This document shows positions 14,470-15,155 of a DNA stretch of 15,155 nt, piece after piece (position 1 is the first letter of the stretch; each line of letters begins with the position of its first letter). Position numbers and translations under genes: made by a program. The notes under the pieces are model-generated. The model worked only from the letters and a program-made list of their open reading frames with translations, was not told the DNA's origin and made no database searches. The DNA lies in contig JAHYJF010000058.1 of the NCBI GenBank assembly GCA_019428955.1, positions 1-15,155 of the forward strand, in the 5' to 3' direction. This DNA comes from Burkholderiaceae bacterium (GTDB lineage: Bacteria > Pseudomonadota > Gammaproteobacteria > Burkholderiales > Burkholderiaceae_E).

Positions 14470-14864
14470 TGCGAAGTCCTTCTCTTTGCACTACGGCAAG
14501 TGTCGTCGGCACATTAAGCGAAATCAAGTCACTATCTTGGAGTCTTCCGTCGGACGGCTTCGTCAGAGTATTGACTCACCGTCCTTGGCCTACGAGTGCA
14601 GTCATCGTTTCGGTAGACCTTCGGCTCTTAGGAAGGTTCGCTGATGCGCCTAGGCCAATGACCCTCAATGTCGTGCGTCGTCTCCCGTGCCACGCACAGT
14701 GGAAATTCGTTCTCCGGCCAGATTACGCCTGTACTCGCCAAGGAGTGGCGCGCCCTCCCCAAATGATCGCCACCCTGCGCCACCCCGCCACCACTTCCGT
14801 CATGCATCGCTTGCCTGGGGCGCGATTCCACGCCTCATGGGATGACGACTGGAGGGTGAGTTGA
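14470..14864. other. Divergent control region between helicase operon and integrase
   Basis: These 395 bases separate genes read in opposite directions and should hold both promoters. Overlapping frames at 14408-14644 and 14445-14864 lack any protein character. Weak inverted repeats are visible: ACCTTC/GAAGGT near 14619-14639 and GTGCGT/ACGCAC near 14674-14698. I cannot point to a convincing promoter. Confidence 0.45.
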
Positions 14865-15155
14865 ATGGTCAACAGATTGCGTTTGAACGAGAAGTCCGTC
14901 CGCGAGGCCGAACCGGCCGAGGGGCGGGACTACCAGGTTTTCGACACGGATGTGCGCGGGTTCGCCGTCTGCATATACCGATCCGGCGGCCGGGCCTTCA
15001 CCATCGACTATCGCCATGCCGGGCGGCAGCGGCGCATGACCATCGGGCGCTGGCCGGAATGGTCGACCACCGCGGCGCGGGAACGGGCCAAGGAGCTGCG
15101 GCGCGAGATCGACGCCGGGGGCGATCCGCTGGGCCAAAAGGAAACTGGACGCGAT
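14865..15155 (+). CDS. Tyrosine-type integrase, N-terminal part (DUF4102)
   Basis: These are the first 97 residues of an integrase that continues past the right edge. They form the DUF4102 arm-binding domain: RDYQVFDTDVRGFAVCIYRSGGRAFTIDYR ordered as blocks at about 21-50, then RQRRMTIGRWPEWSTTAARERA (about 54-75) and REIDAGGDPLGQK (about 80-92), the usual end of this domain. The catalytic Arg-His-Tyr domain lies outside. GGAGG at 14851-14855 precedes the ATG. Such integrases insert genomic islands and prophages into the 3' ends of tRNA genes, in keeping with the tRNA-fMet fragment at 10995-11042. It points toward the expected intact tRNA to the right. Confidence 0.92.
   Translation, partial: MVNRLRLNEKSVREAEPAEGRDYQVFDTDVRGFAVCIYRSGGRAFTIDYRHAGRQRRMTIGRWPEWSTTAARERAKELRREIDAGGDPLGQKETGRD

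Overview
The window looks like the accessory genome of a high-GC alphaproteobacterium, most likely of the Rhodobacterales (Rhodobacter/Paracoccus type). The grounds are the GC-rich codon use of most genes, the paired ParB-domain methyltransferases seen in prophages of this group, the sequence of a tRNA-fMet fragment, and the phage lysis genes. Nothing resembles core chromosome. The window is a patchwork of phage, defence and integrative-element modules. The taxonomic placement is inference.

Layout. (1) 1-2294, minus strand: two tandem paralogous prophage-type ParB-domain/DNA methyltransferase genes, overlapping by 4 nt. The downstream one runs off the left edge, and a terminator-like hairpin lies behind them. 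(2) 2418-3042: a gene-poor stretch with short TGG(C/A)TTCC repeats. (3) 3043-4881, plus strand: a minimal two-gene type I CBASS operon, a CapV-like patatin phospholipase followed by a CD-NTase. (4) About 5050-6254: an IS3-family (IS407-like) element, flanked by ATCGG, that interrupts a small phage-type reading frame. (5) 6256-8104, plus strand: prophage remnant with a gene fragment, a small helical membrane protein, an M15 endolysin with a C-terminal membrane anchor, and a tightly packed pair resembling inner- and outer-membrane spanins. (6) 8336-9975: an ImmA/IrrE-type HTH-metallopeptidase gene overlapping a DUF4411/PIN-like toxin gene, a toxin-antitoxin-like pair. (7) 10111-10833, minus strand: a conserved protein of unknown function.

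(8) From 10995 rightward a separate integrated element seems to begin. A 48-nt 3' fragment of tRNA-fMet (minus strand), followed on its left by a terminator hairpin, looks like the duplicated att site left when an element enters the 3' half of a tRNA gene. To its right are repeats that could be integrase arm sites, then a two-gene operon (13627-14469 and 11414-13630, minus strand), then a divergent DUF4102-type tyrosine integrase that leaves the window at 15155. The operon encodes a 280-residue protein I do not recognise and a 738-residue SF1 (UvrD-like) helicase. They overlap by 4 nt and are visibly more AT-rich than the flanks. As the only evident cargo of a small element, this pair is the best candidate for an undescribed defence or conflict system here.

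Together the window holds at least three conflict modules (CBASS, ImmA-DUF4411, helicase operon) plus phage-borne methyltransferases, carried by at least two mobile elements.
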